A DNA stretch of 5,384 nucleotides from CAYJBP01 sp964368605 (GTDB lineage Bacteria; Bacillota; Dehalobacteriia; UBA4068), in the NCBI GenBank assembly GCA_964368605.1, contig CAYJBP010000134.1, positions 1 to 5,384 on the forward strand. Reading direction: 5' to 3'. The notes below the pieces were generated by a model that was not told where the DNA came from, did no database searches, and worked only from the letters and a program-made list of their open reading frames with translations. Positions 5,348 through 5,384 of the stretch are shown piece by piece. A program made the translations under genes and the position numbers. Numbering within the stretch: the stretch's first letter is position 1; every line of letters begins with the position of its first letter.

Positions 5348-5377
5348 TTTACAATAAAAGTTTGCTTGCTCTACGAT
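5348..5377 (+). promoter_or_regulatory. Weak candidate promoter for a gene beyond the window
   Basis: TTTACA (5348-5353) and TACGAT (5372-5377) stand 18 bp apart just after the plus-strand terminator, where a promoter for the next gene would be expected. The -10 matches the consensus at only four positions and no start codon is visible before the window ends. Confidence 0.3.
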
Positions 5378-5384
5378 ATAGATT

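Overview
The window is most likely from the chromosome of a low-to-moderate GC bacterium, probably of the Bacillota. Strong AAGGAGGT-type ribosome binding sites, AT-rich intergenic DNA and a one-piece tmRNA with an ALAA-ending tag point that way. I cannot place it further; a Negativicutes-type host is a guess. All genes look intact, with no frameshifts.

Layout: bases 3-3557 are read on the minus strand in the order comM (YifB-type AAA+ ATPase), dusB (tRNA-dihydrouridine synthase), smpB, ssrA (tmRNA). comM and dusB overlap by one base. smpB has its own consensus-like extended -10 promoter. ssrA starts 7 nt after the smpB stop, so the two partners of trans-translation are packed together and probably made from one transcript. 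A 100-bp divergent intergenic region (3558-3657) separates comM from a plus-strand gene for a DUF1015-family protein (3658-4935), whose true start is 60 bp inside the longest open frame.

Bases 4936-5384 carry no credible gene. They hold a 206-bp palindrome-rich element (5000-5205) with 36-bp imperfect terminal inverted repeats and several internal hairpins, resembling a MITE or REP/BIME-type intergenic repeat. Next come a 17-bp degenerate direct repeat, a clear rho-independent terminator (5281-5324) and a weak candidate promoter at the window edge.

How it works together: SmpB and tmRNA form the ribosome-rescue system, DusB modifies tRNA, and ComM is a DNA branch-migration ATPase linked to natural transformation. 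These are housekeeping functions. I see no evidence for a new multi-gene system. The items most worth a second look are the structured element downstream of the DUF1015 gene, the eight-G tract forming the comM ribosome binding site, and the uncharacterised DUF1015 protein with its ParB/sulfiredoxin-like DGHHR motif.
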